Virus record (IMG/VR): IMGVR_UViG_3300030012_002104 | Location: 1 to 36,957 of that record | DNA: 36,957 nt | DNA from: a virus | Direction: 5' to 3' (one strand) | Part shown: one piece after another, positions 22,887 through 32,511 of the stretch | How the letters are laid out: each line of letters starts with the position of its first letter | How positions within the stretch are numbered: the first letter of the stretch is position 1 | Translations under genes and position numbers: made by a program | The notes under the pieces: generated by a model | What the model was told of the DNA's origin: nothing | The model's database searches: none | What the model saw: the letters and a program-made list of their open reading frames with translations, nothing else

Positions 22887-25800
22887 TCTACATCTATCTC
22901 ATACGTTAAAAGTTCAAACAAGTTTTCACTTTCAGTGCTAACTGTTTTACCGTTACTATAGCTATCTAATTCTATTGAAAAATACTTACATCTTGTTCCA
23001 ACTCTAGCAGAAACATAAGCTTCTTCGCCTGTAGTATCAGAAAATAACAAATTTCCTGATATGGTTTTTGCTACAGTTTCGCTACCATCTATATATATAT
23101 TTAAGTTAGGTGCTATAGATGATGATTTATTTTTATATCTTATATTTAACCTTCTTATCATTTTAGTATCTTCAAGGTTTCCTAACCTAATCCAACCTGT
23201 TCGTTTTTGGAATCCAACAGATATACCTGAACGTGATTCTAAATCTGATATAACACTATTTCCTCCCATATTATTGCTAAAATAATATGCGTTATAAGAT
23301 TCATCGCTTGCAAAACCACTCCAACCATTTGGGTTTTTTAATTGCATCCACACAGGTTGTTGTATATTTTTCATGTCTAAAACCCAAACCTCTGTTTTTA
23401 TACCCTGAGATACATACAGCATTTTGTTTTTAGGACTATAAAATATTTTAGTATCATCACTGTAATTAGCTTGATAATGTTCTCTCCATAGCATACTTAT
23501 TTCTTGAGGTATAAAGTTTTGATTTAACACATATACACCTTCTTTGTTTGCAAAAAACACTCCTGCTTCAGTTGATATTACGCTTTTTGTTGCTGTGCAT
23601 CCTAAATCAGGAGATGATTCTAATAAAGACCATTGACTTACATCCGTTGTAGGAATACTAAGCCTCCATATACTTCTTTGCATAAATACTATAAGGTTAC
23701 CTAATGATTCAGCTAGTCCTGTTATTTGTCCACCTTGAGCATCTTGACATTTTATAAAATTAGTTATAGGTATAACATTTGGTTGGTTTAGTTCACTAAA
23801 AAACACCATGTTTGTGTCTTGTTCTGTGTCATCTAGATTTGCCGATGTATAAGAACAGTTAGCAACAAACAATCTACCATCTATATATACTGAAAATTCA
23901 GGCTTAACGTTTATAGGTGTTTCATCATAAGGATGTGGTGTTAAAGCTGTAAAACCATCATCTGTAAATTGCACAGATACTATATCTTGACCTTGTGCGT
24001 TCGTACCTGATGTAGACGTAACGTCTTTTGATATTGTAATTTGAGTTGCTGAGCTTGTAGGTAAATTAGATATGCTTGGTTCAACAGTAAACAATGTGTT
24101 ATCATGACTTTGTATATTGTGAACATTACCGTCTATTTGTATTTTTCCATTATTAAAATTATTTGTAGTTACAACTGCAGAACCTGATTCAGTGTTGTCA
24201 TACCCTGTAGTAATTACTGTATTATTTCCTGCGTAATAAGAATTAGGTCTTTCATCAACCTCAGATATTACAACGTTTCTTATTCTAAGACCTGAACCAT
24301 TACCGAATATATTACTAGATGAGTTTGAATGATGTAGCCAAAAATTTAATCTTGCTGTACCTGATTCAGTTGCTGTAAATGTACCATTGCTTAAAACCCA
24401 CCAACCTTCATTTGTTTCTGTTATCTCAGGAATATTTAAATTATCTGTTCTGTAGGTTGCTCTTCCGTGATTATGAAAAAAATAAGCATTGTCTGTGCTA
24501 GATTCACCCCAATCTCCATCTATATGTGGAGCAGTAATACCTGCGTTTTTTGTTAGCTTAGCCTTAAACCATTGATGATTAAAAATGTTTTCGTTTTCAT
24601 AAAAACCCCATGAAAACTCGTATTGATAATAATATTGTTTTCCATCTTCTAAGGTAATGTCTTGATATAAACCATTATTTTGGTCTTGAGGATAAAAGTC
24701 TTGATTTCCTGATTGTCCAACATCAAAGTAACTAGAACTTTGTTTTACAAAGAAAGAAGCTAACGGTCTTTTAAATTCGTGCTCAGACCATAATCCTCCT
24801 AGTGCACCTTTAAAAGGTGAACCTGCACTAAAAATATCTATATAATTGGTATTATTCATTAAATGCCTATTGCCTCCAAAAAATATAACAGGCGTAAAAT
24901 CCTTACCATTTACAGTTCTAGCTCTTTGATTCCATCCGGTTTTATCTAAAAAATGCCCATTTTGTACTTTGTTGTTTCTACTTATAAGCATCCAATCATG
25001 GTTTCCATTTGAGTGATAATATGGACTTGAGTTTTCATTTGGTCTAAGTTCATTATATAACAAAACATGGTCTGCACTGAAATCTGAATTTCCCTCAAAG
25101 CTTTGCACTGAATGCACACCGGGATTAAATGTATTCCAATCTGTATCTTGTTTGTCTGCGTAAAAAGTATGTCCTACATTATTTATAGTTTCTAAATTAT
25201 ACGGTTGGTCAGGAATCCTGTATGCATGACCTGTAGCATCAGATGTCCCTGTTTCATTACACATTCTAATTCTTGTGTAAGGACTGTCTGTGTTATCTTT
25301 TAATTTAATAGCCTGATTAATACTGTTAAGGTTAATGTTTCTATTAGCCATTTTTGGTCTTAATATAACTATCCAATCATTTACACCATTAGCATCTCCA
25401 ACTGCATATGGTGTCCCACCTGCTATTAACGTAGATTTATCTCCTATAACACGATTATAATTAAAATTAGCTTGTATTCCACTTGACTGTACAAGAGGAA
25501 ATTTAGCAGATATGCTTTTAATAAATCTATATGTTGCTTGATGCTCTAATTCACTTACGCTTTCTGCTCTATATATATCTAAAGATGTAGTTCTAGGATT
25601 AAATGTATCTTTTATTATATCTGCAGTTATTTGCAAAGCTTTGTTTGCTGTAGGTTTTGCAGTTACATAGTTAGCTGTTAAAGGTGAAATCTGAGTTCCA
25701 TCCATTACAACCACTACTTTATAAAAATAATTTTTATTTACATCTAATAAAGATGTGTTTTGTGTTACCTCTGTAGGTGTTCGTAAAGATACAAAATTAT

Positions 25801-26269
25801 TTATAGGTCTTGCAATATCTAAAAACCATCCCTTTTTTGTAAACAATCCGTCAAAAAAATTTTTATTTATATATTTATATCTTAATGGGTCGAGACTTTT
25901 TCCTAATATAAAAATAGCAACATCGTCTAAAATTTCTATCTTTCTAATTTTTGTTGCTGTTTCTGTTACTAGCTCATACTCTGTAAAATCTTTAGATATT
26001 AAATATATACCTAACACACCATTATAGGTAGCACTAGCTAGCCATGCAAAATTATTTGCATAGTTTAAATTTGGGTTTATATACATAACTAAAGAATAAA
26101 TTTCAAAACCCTGTAATGTACTTGTGTTATTAGAATAAGGTCTCGAAACTAATTTTCCGGGTATGTGTACATAAGAATTTACAAGCTCTATATTACCATT
26201 AATTCCTAGCTCTTCTCCGTCAGAAAATTTATCTATACCGGTATTTAAAGGAATCTTTATTTCAGGCAT
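22883..26269 (-). CDS. large tail protein, P22 gp10 / tail-nozzle-like with beta-propeller region
   Basis: 1,128 residues. The N-terminal 290 residues (IPLNTGIDKFSDGEELGING, GKLVSRPYSNN) and the C-terminal part from about 780 share features of phage tail stabilisation or nozzle proteins (PEFSVYIDGRLFVANCSYTS, FFANKEGVYVLNQNF, NKMLYVSQGIKTEVWVLDMK): repeated four-stranded blades with G-x-L-Y-V patterns. Between them, about 300-760, is a Trp/Tyr/Asn-rich insert with beta-sandwich character that may bind carbohydrate. It probably forms the tail tip that seals the channel. The insertion may serve host recognition. Confidence 0.65.
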   Translation of the reverse strand: MPEIKIPLNTGIDKFSDGEELGINGNIELVNSYVHIPGKLVSRPYSNNTSTLQGFEIYSLVMYINPNLNYANNFAWLASATYNGVLGIYLISKDFTEYELVTETATKIRKIEILDDVAIFILGKSLDPLRYKYINKNFFDGLFTKKGWFLDIARPINNFVSLRTPTEVTQNTSLLDVNKNYFYKVVVVMDGTQISPLTANYVTAKPTANKALQITADIIKDTFNPRTTSLDIYRAESVSELEHQATYRFIKSISAKFPLVQSSGIQANFNYNRVIGDKSTLIAGGTPYAVGDANGVNDWIVILRPKMANRNINLNSINQAIKLKDNTDSPYTRIRMCNETGTSDATGHAYRIPDQPYNLETINNVGHTFYADKQDTDWNTFNPGVHSVQSFEGNSDFSADHVLLYNELRPNENSSPYYHSNGNHDWMLISRNNKVQNGHFLDKTGWNQRARTVNGKDFTPVIFFGGNRHLMNNTNYIDIFSAGSPFKGALGGLWSEHEFKRPLASFFVKQSSSYFDVGQSGNQDFYPQDQNNGLYQDITLEDGKQYYYQYEFSWGFYENENIFNHQWFKAKLTKNAGITAPHIDGDWGESSTDNAYFFHNHGRATYRTDNLNIPEITETNEGWWVLSNGTFTATESGTARLNFWLHHSNSSSNIFGNGSGLRIRNVVISEVDERPNSYYAGNNTVITTGYDNTESGSAVVTTNNFNNGKIQIDGNVHNIQSHDNTLFTVEPSISNLPTSSATQITISKDVTSTSGTNAQGQDIVSVQFTDDGFTALTPHPYDETPINVKPEFSVYIDGRLFVANCSYTSANLDDTEQDTNMVFFSELNQPNVIPITNFIKCQDAQGGQITGLAESLGNLIVFMQRSIWRLSIPTTDVSQWSLLESSPDLGCTATKSVISTEAGVFFANKEGVYVLNQNFIPQEISMLWREHYQANYSDDTKIFYSPKNKMLYVSQGIKTEVWVLDMKNIQQPVWMQLKNPNGWSGFASDESYNAYYFSNNMGGNSVISDLESRSGISVGFQKRTGWIRLGNLEDTKMIRRLNIRYKNKSSSIAPNLNIYIDGSETVAKTISGNLLFSDTTGEEAYVSARVGTRCKYFSIELDSYSNGKTVSTESENLFELLTYEIDVE

Positions 26270-26952
26270 TAATTATCTCCTGTGTCAGCTAATCCCATTT
26301 CAGTATCCTGAATATGTCTCTGATTTAACAAGTTTATCATATTAATACCTGATGATTGAGCTAGCGACACCCTATTTGGTTTATTGTCAGTTTTCCATAA
26401 ATAGGATTCGGCAAAATCTAACATTGGGTCTATAAGAACAGAAGCTAGTTCGCAGTGTTCAGCAACCTGATTTGTCACATTATTGTATATTAAATTAGGC
26501 TGTTTTAAATATCTTATAACACAATTAAAAGAATCTTGTGGTATAAGGTGTAGTTTGTCAGCAAAAATATAATAATAAAAAGCTTCATTAACGCTATTTA
26601 AATATTCATTATCAAGCTTATCTAAATCTTTTATATCTATTCTTTTAAAGCTTTTAATTTTGTTTTGCCTGTAAACGCTTACTGATAATAAATCCCCTCT
26701 AAACAAACCATGCAAACTATTAACATCTGATAGTTCTTTTAAGTCTATAATCCCGTCTCCTGAAGAAATCAAACTAACTTCTTGCTCAAATGATGTTAAG
26801 TATTTATTGTGTATAACAGAGCATATATACCTTTGAGCTTGGTCTAACGCATCATGTATTTCTTGGTCAGGAAAAGCAAGACCTGTTGGGTCTTCAACTC
26901 TTGCTCTTATTAATCTAACTAATTCCGATACTTTAATTTTAAAGCTAGCCAT
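26269..26952 (-). CDS. head-tail adaptor/connector protein
   Basis: 227 residues. Start at ATG 26952 (MASFKIKVSEL) is preferred over an ATG 9 bases earlier because the GGAGG ribosome-binding site touches the earlier codon but is well spaced for this one, which also overlaps the upstream TAA as TAATG. The N-terminal half (ELVRLIRARVEDPTGLAFPD, then EIHDALDQAQRYI) fits phage adaptor proteins of the gp4/SU10 kind, which join the portal ring to the tail. It lies directly before the tail-nozzle gene. Confidence 0.65.
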   Translation of the reverse strand: MASFKIKVSELVRLIRARVEDPTGLAFPDQEIHDALDQAQRYICSVIHNKYLTSFEQEVSLISSGDGIIDLKELSDVNSLHGLFRGDLLSVSVYRQNKIKSFKRIDIKDLDKLDNEYLNSVNEAFYYYIFADKLHLIPQDSFNCVIRYLKQPNLIYNNVTNQVAEHCELASVLIDPMLDFAESYLWKTDNKPNRVSLAQSSGINMINLLNQRHIQDTEMGLADTGDN

Positions 26953-28637
26953 TAATACCATCCCTCCACTTTATTTGAATGTATATTTATAGGTATATTA
27001 CCTGTTGGAGATGTTGTTGCAATTTTAGTAGCACTAATATTAGCAACAAGATTATACTCTTTTTCTGCTCCATTTGTTGTTCCTGTAGTAGGGTCGCCAT
27101 AAGTACCATCTGTTGGGTTGTGGCTAAAATACCCTGCAGGCTGACTGTTTAAATCTGATTCACCACTAACAATGTACTTACCGTGATATATTTTAGCTAG
27201 ATAACCTACTGTAATGCTGTTAATTGTAGAGTTCACATATTTAGAAGTAGAAGCATCCCATGTAGGAATACTTGCTTGACCTGCTTGGTCTTGACCATTA
27301 GTTAGTGCCCCTATACCTCCATATGTTTTTGTATTATCAGTCCTAATTATTCTAACGCTATTTAAATATATATTAGTTTCCTCACCTTCTTTAGTGTTAA
27401 TGAATGGTGCATCTCCAAGCTCAATTCTAGAGTTATGTATATATATATTATTTGTACTAGGTGTAGAAGTATTAGGAGATTTTACAAAACCATAACCTCC
27501 ATTATTTTCTGTTTGAGAGTTTTGTGCAGTCCCATATATAGGTGTAATTAACCTTAAATTTCTAAAAGATATATTGCAATTTCTTGCGTTTATTCCGAAT
27601 GACTCTAAAACACTACCTGAGTTATTCATAGATGTATATATTTTAGGATAATCATGCTCGAAAAAATTATAACTATTACTATTGTAATATGGTGTCCCAC
27701 TTGCGTTAACCCCTACAAAATTTAAAACACAATTGTAAAAATTATAATGTCCTTCTAAAGTGTAAACTGCATTAGACAAAGGAGATGATGTTCTTGACAT
27801 TAAATATATAGTTATAGATTGATTACTAGAACCGTCTAAAGCAGACAGTGCACTGTGAAGAAGCTTGTAAGGAGAAGTTGCTGTACCTATTCCGTCTGTA
27901 GCAATATCATCATCAACATATATAGTCCTCTCTTGCATTTGTATTGACCCATCTACGTTTACATCACCGGTAATTTGTATGTTTTCTGATTTAGAGATGC
28001 TTATATCTCCACCAATAGAAACTATATTTCTACCTGATGCATTTGGGTTATCGACAACATGTATTCCCTTTTCCCTGTTTGTATAATTACCTGCACCAAT
28101 TAAAACTTCGCTTTGTTTTAATGGAGAATTTGAATGACTTGCAACTATAGTATGTTTTATATCTCTAGCAGATGTTGCTTTGTAATCCCCTGCTGTCGTA
28201 ATAAATTCTCCTTCTGTAGCTGTTTTTTTATATGTGCTAGTTAGCATCCCTTGAGATGTTGCGTCTCCATCGTTTGGAGACTGTATCATAAGTTTTCTAT
28301 ATTGACTACCTGAAGCATATAAATCTTCAGCTCCATATTGTGCTACATTTACGCTATTTATATGTGCATTACGAACAACAAGTGGATAAGTTTTATAAAA
28401 AGCTACTGTTGAAGCATCTCTAGGTTCACTACCAACTTGAAATGTTAAAAATTGATTGTCATCAACGCCTTCTTTAGATAAAATAACTCCTGTAGAATTA
28501 TTATTACCATCTGTCAGATGATTGTTAGCACCAACAGTTATATCTTGTAATTCTGTTAAATCTTGCGTTCCTTTCTTGCCTACATGTAGCCAAGATGGAG
28601 CAACGTCTTTTATTTTTTTTGAGCTTACTGTAGCCAT
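26952..28637 (-). CDS. tail fibre / tailspike protein with right-handed beta-helix
   Basis: 561 residues. The N-terminal ~90 residues probably attach to the virion (GTQDLTELQDITVGANNHLT). From about 235 the sequence shows the Asn/Ser/Gly-rich short-strand repeats of a parallel beta-helix (YVDDDIATDGIGTATSPYK, then CVLNFVGVN, NCNISFRNLRLIT, NIYIHNSRIEL, NIYLNSVRII). Such helices in phage spikes bind or cleave surface sugars. No catalytic acid cluster could be pointed to. Good ribosome-binding site (TAGGAGA) 5 bases before ATG 28637. Confidence 0.7.
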   Translation of the reverse strand: MATVSSKKIKDVAPSWLHVGKKGTQDLTELQDITVGANNHLTDGNNNSTGVILSKEGVDDNQFLTFQVGSEPRDASTVAFYKTYPLVVRNAHINSVNVAQYGAEDLYASGSQYRKLMIQSPNDGDATSQGMLTSTYKKTATEGEFITTAGDYKATSARDIKHTIVASHSNSPLKQSEVLIGAGNYTNREKGIHVVDNPNASGRNIVSIGGDISISKSENIQITGDVNVDGSIQMQERTIYVDDDIATDGIGTATSPYKLLHSALSALDGSSNQSITIYLMSRTSSPLSNAVYTLEGHYNFYNCVLNFVGVNASGTPYYNSNSYNFFEHDYPKIYTSMNNSGSVLESFGINARNCNISFRNLRLITPIYGTAQNSQTENNGGYGFVKSPNTSTPSTNNIYIHNSRIELGDAPFINTKEGEETNIYLNSVRIIRTDNTKTYGGIGALTNGQDQAGQASIPTWDASTSKYVNSTINSITVGYLAKIYHGKYIVSGESDLNSQPAGYFSHNPTDGTYGDPTTGTTNGAEKEYNLVANISATKIATTSPTGNIPINIHSNKVEGWY

Positions 28638-28646
28638 TTAATTCTC

Positions 28647-29708
28647 CTAAGTAATTACTAGTTTTAATTGTATATTTAAAAATAAATCGTCTGTATTTAT
28701 ATTGTCTGTCGGCTCTGTAAAAACATCTTCCCATGTAGAAGAAGAGGTTACAGTAGCACCATTTTTATCAATTAATGTTGGATTTTGTGTATGGTCAAAA
28801 TCAGGCATTTTTAAATGATAAAAAGCAAAATTATCTATTATATTTTCATCTACAAGAGCCTCTGCATCTGATACATTATAGTCTATAGTTTGTATAGAAG
28901 AACCCTCTAAAGTAATACCTGATGTAAAATCCCTTCCTGTACCCGGAACTGCATTAGAATCTAAAGCTCCTGTAAATACTAAAGTTGATGTACCTAAATC
29001 ATTATGCCTTCTAGCTTCAATATAATTTTGAGTATTGTTACTAGAATCATACGTTGCATTATGAACCTGACTATAAAAATTAGTGCTAGAATAATTTTGT
29101 CTAAATGACATTACTATTTGTGGCTTCCATGTAGCTTTACCATTATATTCTTTAATAACAAATTTAATACCATTTAACATAGCTTGATTTAATAAAGAGT
29201 CAAAGTAATCCATTTGTATAGCTGAGGGAAGTGTATTGTTAAACCCTTTATTAGTTCTTAAATCAATTTCAGGTTGATATAAAGCTTTAAATGAAGGGCA
29301 ATCATCTACAGGGCAACTCCATTCCTGATAATCGTCCAAATGAGCTAAATCTACAACATTAATTCTTCTTATTTTTGGCTGAATATAATATGTTTTTCTG
29401 CTTGTTCTAGATGAAGCTAAATAGTATCCTAAATCTAAATCTGTATAAAATATTTTAAAATCTTGATAACCCATATAACTTAACTTATAGGTTTCGTAAT
29501 GTTCTGTCCAATTAACTTTATCTTCAGATATGCAAAAATACAACTCATTCGTCCTTACGTCTCCCGGAGTATAGGGTTTAGGTTCGTTGTTTTGTGCATA
29601 ATCATCAAACTTAAACATAAAAGATATTCTGCACATACCATCCCCTGTATGCTCTGCTTTAGCATTTTTTACATGTGCGTATCCTAATGATATGTTAGTT
29701 TGTTTCAA
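28647..29708 (-). CDS. virion structural protein of unknown fold (TTG start)
   Basis: 353 residues, probably starting at TTG 29708, which follows AAAAGGAAGAA; no ATG lies near the beginning. Rich in beta-strand-forming residues (SLGYAHVKNAKAEHTGDGM, CRISFMFKFDDYAQ), with Cys-rich EWSCPVDDC near the middle. No family recognised. It lies between the capsid module and the tail fibre, just after a hairpin that may limit transcription. It may be a fibre or a neck-associated protein. The TTG start may also lower its expression. Confidence 0.6.
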   Translation of the reverse strand: MKQTNISLGYAHVKNAKAEHTGDGMCRISFMFKFDDYAQNNEPKPYTPGDVRTNELYFCISEDKVNWTEHYETYKLSYMGYQDFKIFYTDLDLGYYLASSRTSRKTYYIQPKIRRINVVDLAHLDDYQEWSCPVDDCPSFKALYQPEIDLRTNKGFNNTLPSAIQMDYFDSLLNQAMLNGIKFVIKEYNGKATWKPQIVMSFRQNYSSTNFYSQVHNATYDSSNNTQNYIEARRHNDLGTSTLVFTGALDSNAVPGTGRDFTSGITLEGSSIQTIDYNVSDAEALVDENIIDNFAFYHLKMPDFDHTQNPTLIDKNGATVTSSSTWEDVFTEPTDNINTDDLFLNIQLKLVIT

Positions 29709-29721
29709 ATTCTTCCTTTTG

Positions 29722-29754
29722 TTAAAGGGGGAAGCTAAAAAACTCCCCCCTTAA
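29722..29754 (-). terminator. G/C hairpin after the capsid module (partial terminator or processing site)
   Basis: AAGGGGGA (29725-29732) and TCCCCC-C-TT (29744-29752) form an 8- to 10-bp stem with one bulged C around an A/T loop. It lies downstream of the highly expressed capsid genes and upstream of the TTG-started gene. On the - strand the stem is followed by TTTAAC only, so termination would be incomplete. It could instead stabilise the 3' end of capsid mRNA. Confidence 0.5.
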
Positions 29755-29772
29755 TTAGCAATGCGAGATTTC

Positions 29773-29997
29773 TTAAGTGGCTTCAGCCCACCCATTAGCA
29801 AGTCCTGTTGCATTTACATATAATTTACCTGCATTGGTATCTACATATAAAGCTCCTTTACTTGACACATGGTTAGGTGCTCCCACTCCTGAATAAATGT
29901 GTATACCTCCTATAGAAGTAAAAACAAATCCACCTGCATCAACCTTAGTAATCATACTTACTGATTTTTTATCAGCATCCGATTGTGATGTAGCCAT
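29773..29997 (-). CDS. small head-fibre/decoration-type protein
   Basis: 74 residues. The C-terminal half, GAPNHVSSKGALYVDTNAGK followed by LYVNATGLANGW, is a pattern often found in phage fibre and decoration proteins (G-x-P-x...G-x-L-Y-V-D-x-x-x-G-x-L-Y-V). It lies 12 bases after the major capsid gene and before the hairpin at 29722-29754, so it is probably made at levels near those of capsid. A head-decoration or short-fibre role is inferred from pattern and position. Confidence 0.6.
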   Translation of the reverse strand: MATSQSDADKKSVSMITKVDAGGFVFTSIGGIHIYSGVGAPNHVSSKGALYVDTNAGKLYVNATGLANGWAEAT

Positions 29998-30009
29998 TAT
30001 TTATTCTCC

Positions 30010-31071
30010 TTAATAGTCTGATGCACCACCAACAAGCAATCCTTGCATTCTTGGATTAGTACAGGTTAACTGACCCATCCAAAAGATTTTTGCAACTCTT
30101 GCATCTTGGTTTACAGGTTTTTGGAAATCTTCAAACACAAAGTTTCTCTTAGAGTGTACTTTAAAATCAAGATATTTTGTATTTAAGAAATACATTTGAC
30201 CGGCAGGTACGTGAGAATCTACTACTACTGTAGCTCCTTTAAATCTTAAAGTCTGAAAGCCTGCATCTGCTAAATCAGAAGCACCTTCAAATCTTTTGTT
30301 AGACATTAAAGAAGTCTCATAAGCATCCATAAGAACCTGAGTAGTCACTATTAAATCAGGACTATCATTATCTATTGTGCACTTACCGTACATTTTAGTC
30401 ATATCTGTAATGATTTTAGAAACGCCACCATTTGTAGGCACAGTAATGTGCTCTGTAAATGTTGAAGCGTCTGTACCATCTGTATCATCAAAAGAAGCTG
30501 TTTGTGCATCCCACCAAGTATAAGTCGTACTATCAATACCACCTAACTCTCTGTCAAAACCGATAATACAGTTATTGACACCTGAGCCGACAAAGTCTGT
30601 AGTTGAAGCTGATGCATCATACTTAGCACCACCTAAAGCTACAACTTCACCTGAAGCAGGTGCTGTAGCACCATCGCCATTGAACATAGAAAGTCCAAAC
30701 ATATCTTTTAATGATTTCTCTGCGTTACGCATTTTGGATTTTAGTAACGATAATACTTGTGAATCACCTGAGTTTTTCAATTCATCTTCGCCTGAGATAG
30801 AAATAGTAGCATAAGCTAATCTCCAATCCCATTCAGCAGAAGTAATTGGGTCACTTGGTGTTGTATCAAGTACATCGTAACCTGAGTAATAACCCTGAGC
30901 TGTATTTAATCCATATTCTAGTGGAGTAATAATTTTCTTACCACCATCTAATTTCTCAGCATTTTTTAACAATTTAAATGCTAATACGTTAGAGTTGAAA
31001 ATGTTATCAACTAAAACAGGAATAAACTTGTCTCTAGTTAAAGAACTCAAAGCATTATAATTTAAAGACAT
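30010..31071 (-). CDS. major capsid protein, HK97 fold
   Basis: 353 residues. Features of HK97-fold capsid proteins are visible: an N-terminal arm (MSLNYNALSSLTRDKFIPVL), the E-loop region about 45-75 (GGKKIITPLEYG), a long spine helix after about 105 (VLSLLKSKMRNAEKSLKDMF), and a C-terminal A-domain/P-domain pattern (DLIVTTQVLMDAYETSLMSN, VVVDSHVPAGQMYFLNTKYL). The ribosome-binding site AAGGAGA lies 8 bases before ATG. It follows the acidic scaffold gene, the usual order. Confidence 0.85.
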   Translation of the reverse strand: MSLNYNALSSLTRDKFIPVLVDNIFNSNVLAFKLLKNAEKLDGGKKIITPLEYGLNTAQGYYSGYDVLDTTPSDPITSAEWDWRLAYATISISGEDELKNSGDSQVLSLLKSKMRNAEKSLKDMFGLSMFNGDGATAPASGEVVALGGAKYDASASTTDFVGSGVNNCIIGFDRELGGIDSTTYTWWDAQTASFDDTDGTDASTFTEHITVPTNGGVSKIITDMTKMYGKCTIDNDSPDLIVTTQVLMDAYETSLMSNKRFEGASDLADAGFQTLRFKGATVVVDSHVPAGQMYFLNTKYLDFKVHSKRNFVFEDFQKPVNQDARVAKIFWMGQLTCTNPRMQGLLVGGASDY

Positions 31072-31087
31072 TATAATTTCTCCTTAT

Positions 31088-32008
31088 TTACGTGTTGAAG
31101 TAACGAGAAACCTCAGGATTTTCCATTGATATTTCATTGTAGTTTTTAGGAGAATCGCCTGAACGAACCTCTCTAGCTCCTATTTCTGAATTACCTATTG
31201 TACTTCCTTCGTTTCTCATTTTATTTTGATACAACTGCTCTCTTCGGTTTTCCTCAGTCATTACCTTGTCGTAACTCCATAATTTAAAAGACGCTTCCAT
31301 GTCGATGTCTCCACCTCCATACACACCTTTCTCATAACAGTAGTTAAGAAATTCCATATTATCTTCTTCAGATTTAAAAAAGTTAGGGTTCTCTTCACGA
31401 ATAGAATCATATCTGTCGCTTATTGACCTCTCTAACTTTTCGCCCTCTAAAGCATTAATACGGTCTACCAAGCCATCGTACTGAGGGTCTTGCTCACCAA
31501 AATCTTCAACTTCTTCAGTAGTTTCAGGTTCTTCCTTAGCATCAAAATCGATACCAAATTCAGAATCTAATCCATACTTATTTATATCTCTTTCTGACCC
31601 ATCAAAGTAGTCTTTAATGTAGTCTTTAAAAGATTCATCGTTGTCAATTAGGTTTAGCAATTTACCTCCACGAGCAATTGCTTGTGCTTTTTGAGTGTTA
31701 GATTTATTCCACTCAGACTTATTGTCTGCGTCTTTCTTCCACTCAATTACACTATCTAATCCAAATGTCTCATCTCCAATTTGAAACTCGTACTGTTCTT
31801 CTGAGTCCCCATTTTGAGAATCTTCATTAAGATTCGATTTTTCCCCAAATCCTTCACTTACTCCATAGTCTTCCCAATTATCGTTTAGGGTAGACTCTGA
31901 AGGTTCGGAATTAGAGTCAGACGAAGTTGAAACAGGTTTATCTTCGACCTGCGACAAACTACTTGTCTCTTCTTCAGTCAACGTTATATTGCTATAATCG
32001 TCCGGCAT
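31088..32008 (-). CDS. acidic scaffold protein
   Basis: 306 residues, strongly acidic, with a disordered Ser/Glu/Asp-rich N-terminal 75 residues and helical, charged segments after that (SDRYDSIREENPNFFKSEED). Amount of Glu/Asp, position directly before the capsid gene and ribosome-binding site GGAGG 8 bases before ATG are those of a capsid-assembly scaffold. The C-terminus (ISMENPEVSRYFNT) may contact capsid subunits. No protease motif was seen, so scaffold removal is probably by exit, not cleavage. Confidence 0.75.
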   Translation of the reverse strand: MPDDYSNITLTEEETSSLSQVEDKPVSTSSDSNSEPSESTLNDNWEDYGVSEGFGEKSNLNEDSQNGDSEEQYEFQIGDETFGLDSVIEWKKDADNKSEWNKSNTQKAQAIARGGKLLNLIDNDESFKDYIKDYFDGSERDINKYGLDSEFGIDFDAKEEPETTEEVEDFGEQDPQYDGLVDRINALEGEKLERSISDRYDSIREENPNFFKSEEDNMEFLNYCYEKGVYGGGDIDMEASFKLWSYDKVMTEENRREQLYQNKMRNEGSTIGNSEIGAREVRSGDSPKNYNEISMENPEVSRYFNT

Positions 32009-32043
32009 TAGACATCCTCCTTGATTGGTCTATTAAAAAAATC

Positions 32044-32511
32044 TTAAGGTTTTTGCTGTTGCTTTTGTTGTTGATTTTGCTGTTGCTGTTTTTGCTCAGC
32101 ACTACCATCTTTAACAGGAGCTTTACCTTTCCCTTTGAGTTGGTTTATAACATTCATAGAACCTCCTGTAGGGTATATCATATTTTTATATACAAATCTA
32201 TCATCTTTATTTTGTATCGCTTGTTGCAAAGCATTCATAAACCCTTTTTCGTCAGTTTTAAAAGCCTGTCTTACATCATCAGGTCTTGCTTCCTTCATTT
32301 TATCTTTAGAAGGCTTATCTTGAACAGGCTTATCTTTTGCAGGTGGTGATTTAGGAGCTTCTCTTTTTGTTTTAGAGTAACCCTTACCACTTGATTTACT
32401 ACCTTTGCCTCCTTTTCCCTTACTACCTTTGCCCTTTTCCATCTCTTCTTCTTCAAGAGCCTTTTGTTTAATTAAACTTACTGCTTCGTCTTTGGAATAT
32501 GTTTTATCCAT
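32044..32511 (-). CDS. low-complexity Lys/Gly- and Gln-rich protein
   Basis: 155 residues. Residues about 24-46 are almost only Lys, Gly and Ser (KGKGSKGKGGKGSKSSGKG); 50-75 are Lys/Pro/Asp repeats (KDKPVQDKPSKDK). About 76-125 looks folded (DDVRQAFKTDEKGFMNALQQ), and the last 15 residues are a Gln/Lys run. Lies between portal and scaffold genes. A histone-like or DNA-packing role in the head is possible because of the basic stretch, but not shown. The repeats are in-frame and probably vary among relatives. Confidence 0.6.
   Translation of the reverse strand: MDKTYSKDEAVSLIKQKALEEEEMEKGKGSKGKGGKGSKSSGKGYSKTKREAPKSPPAKDKPVQDKPSKDKMKEARPDDVRQAFKTDEKGFMNALQQAIQNKDDRFVYKNMIYPTGGSMNVINQLKGKGKAPVKDGSAEQKQQQQNQQQKQQQKP

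Noticed and set aside
28525-28734. - strand frame of 69 codons bridging the fibre gene and its upstream neighbour
   Set aside because: Overlaps two real genes in another frame, Arg/Lys/Cys-rich translation, and no ribosome-binding site; the intergenic RBS serves the fibre gene.
31927-32349. + strand open frame of 140 codons opposite the scaffold and Lys-rich genes
   Set aside because: It is antisense to well-supported genes, has no ribosome-binding site, and its Leu/Phe-rich translation is what the complement of Lys/Glu/Gln-rich genes gives.
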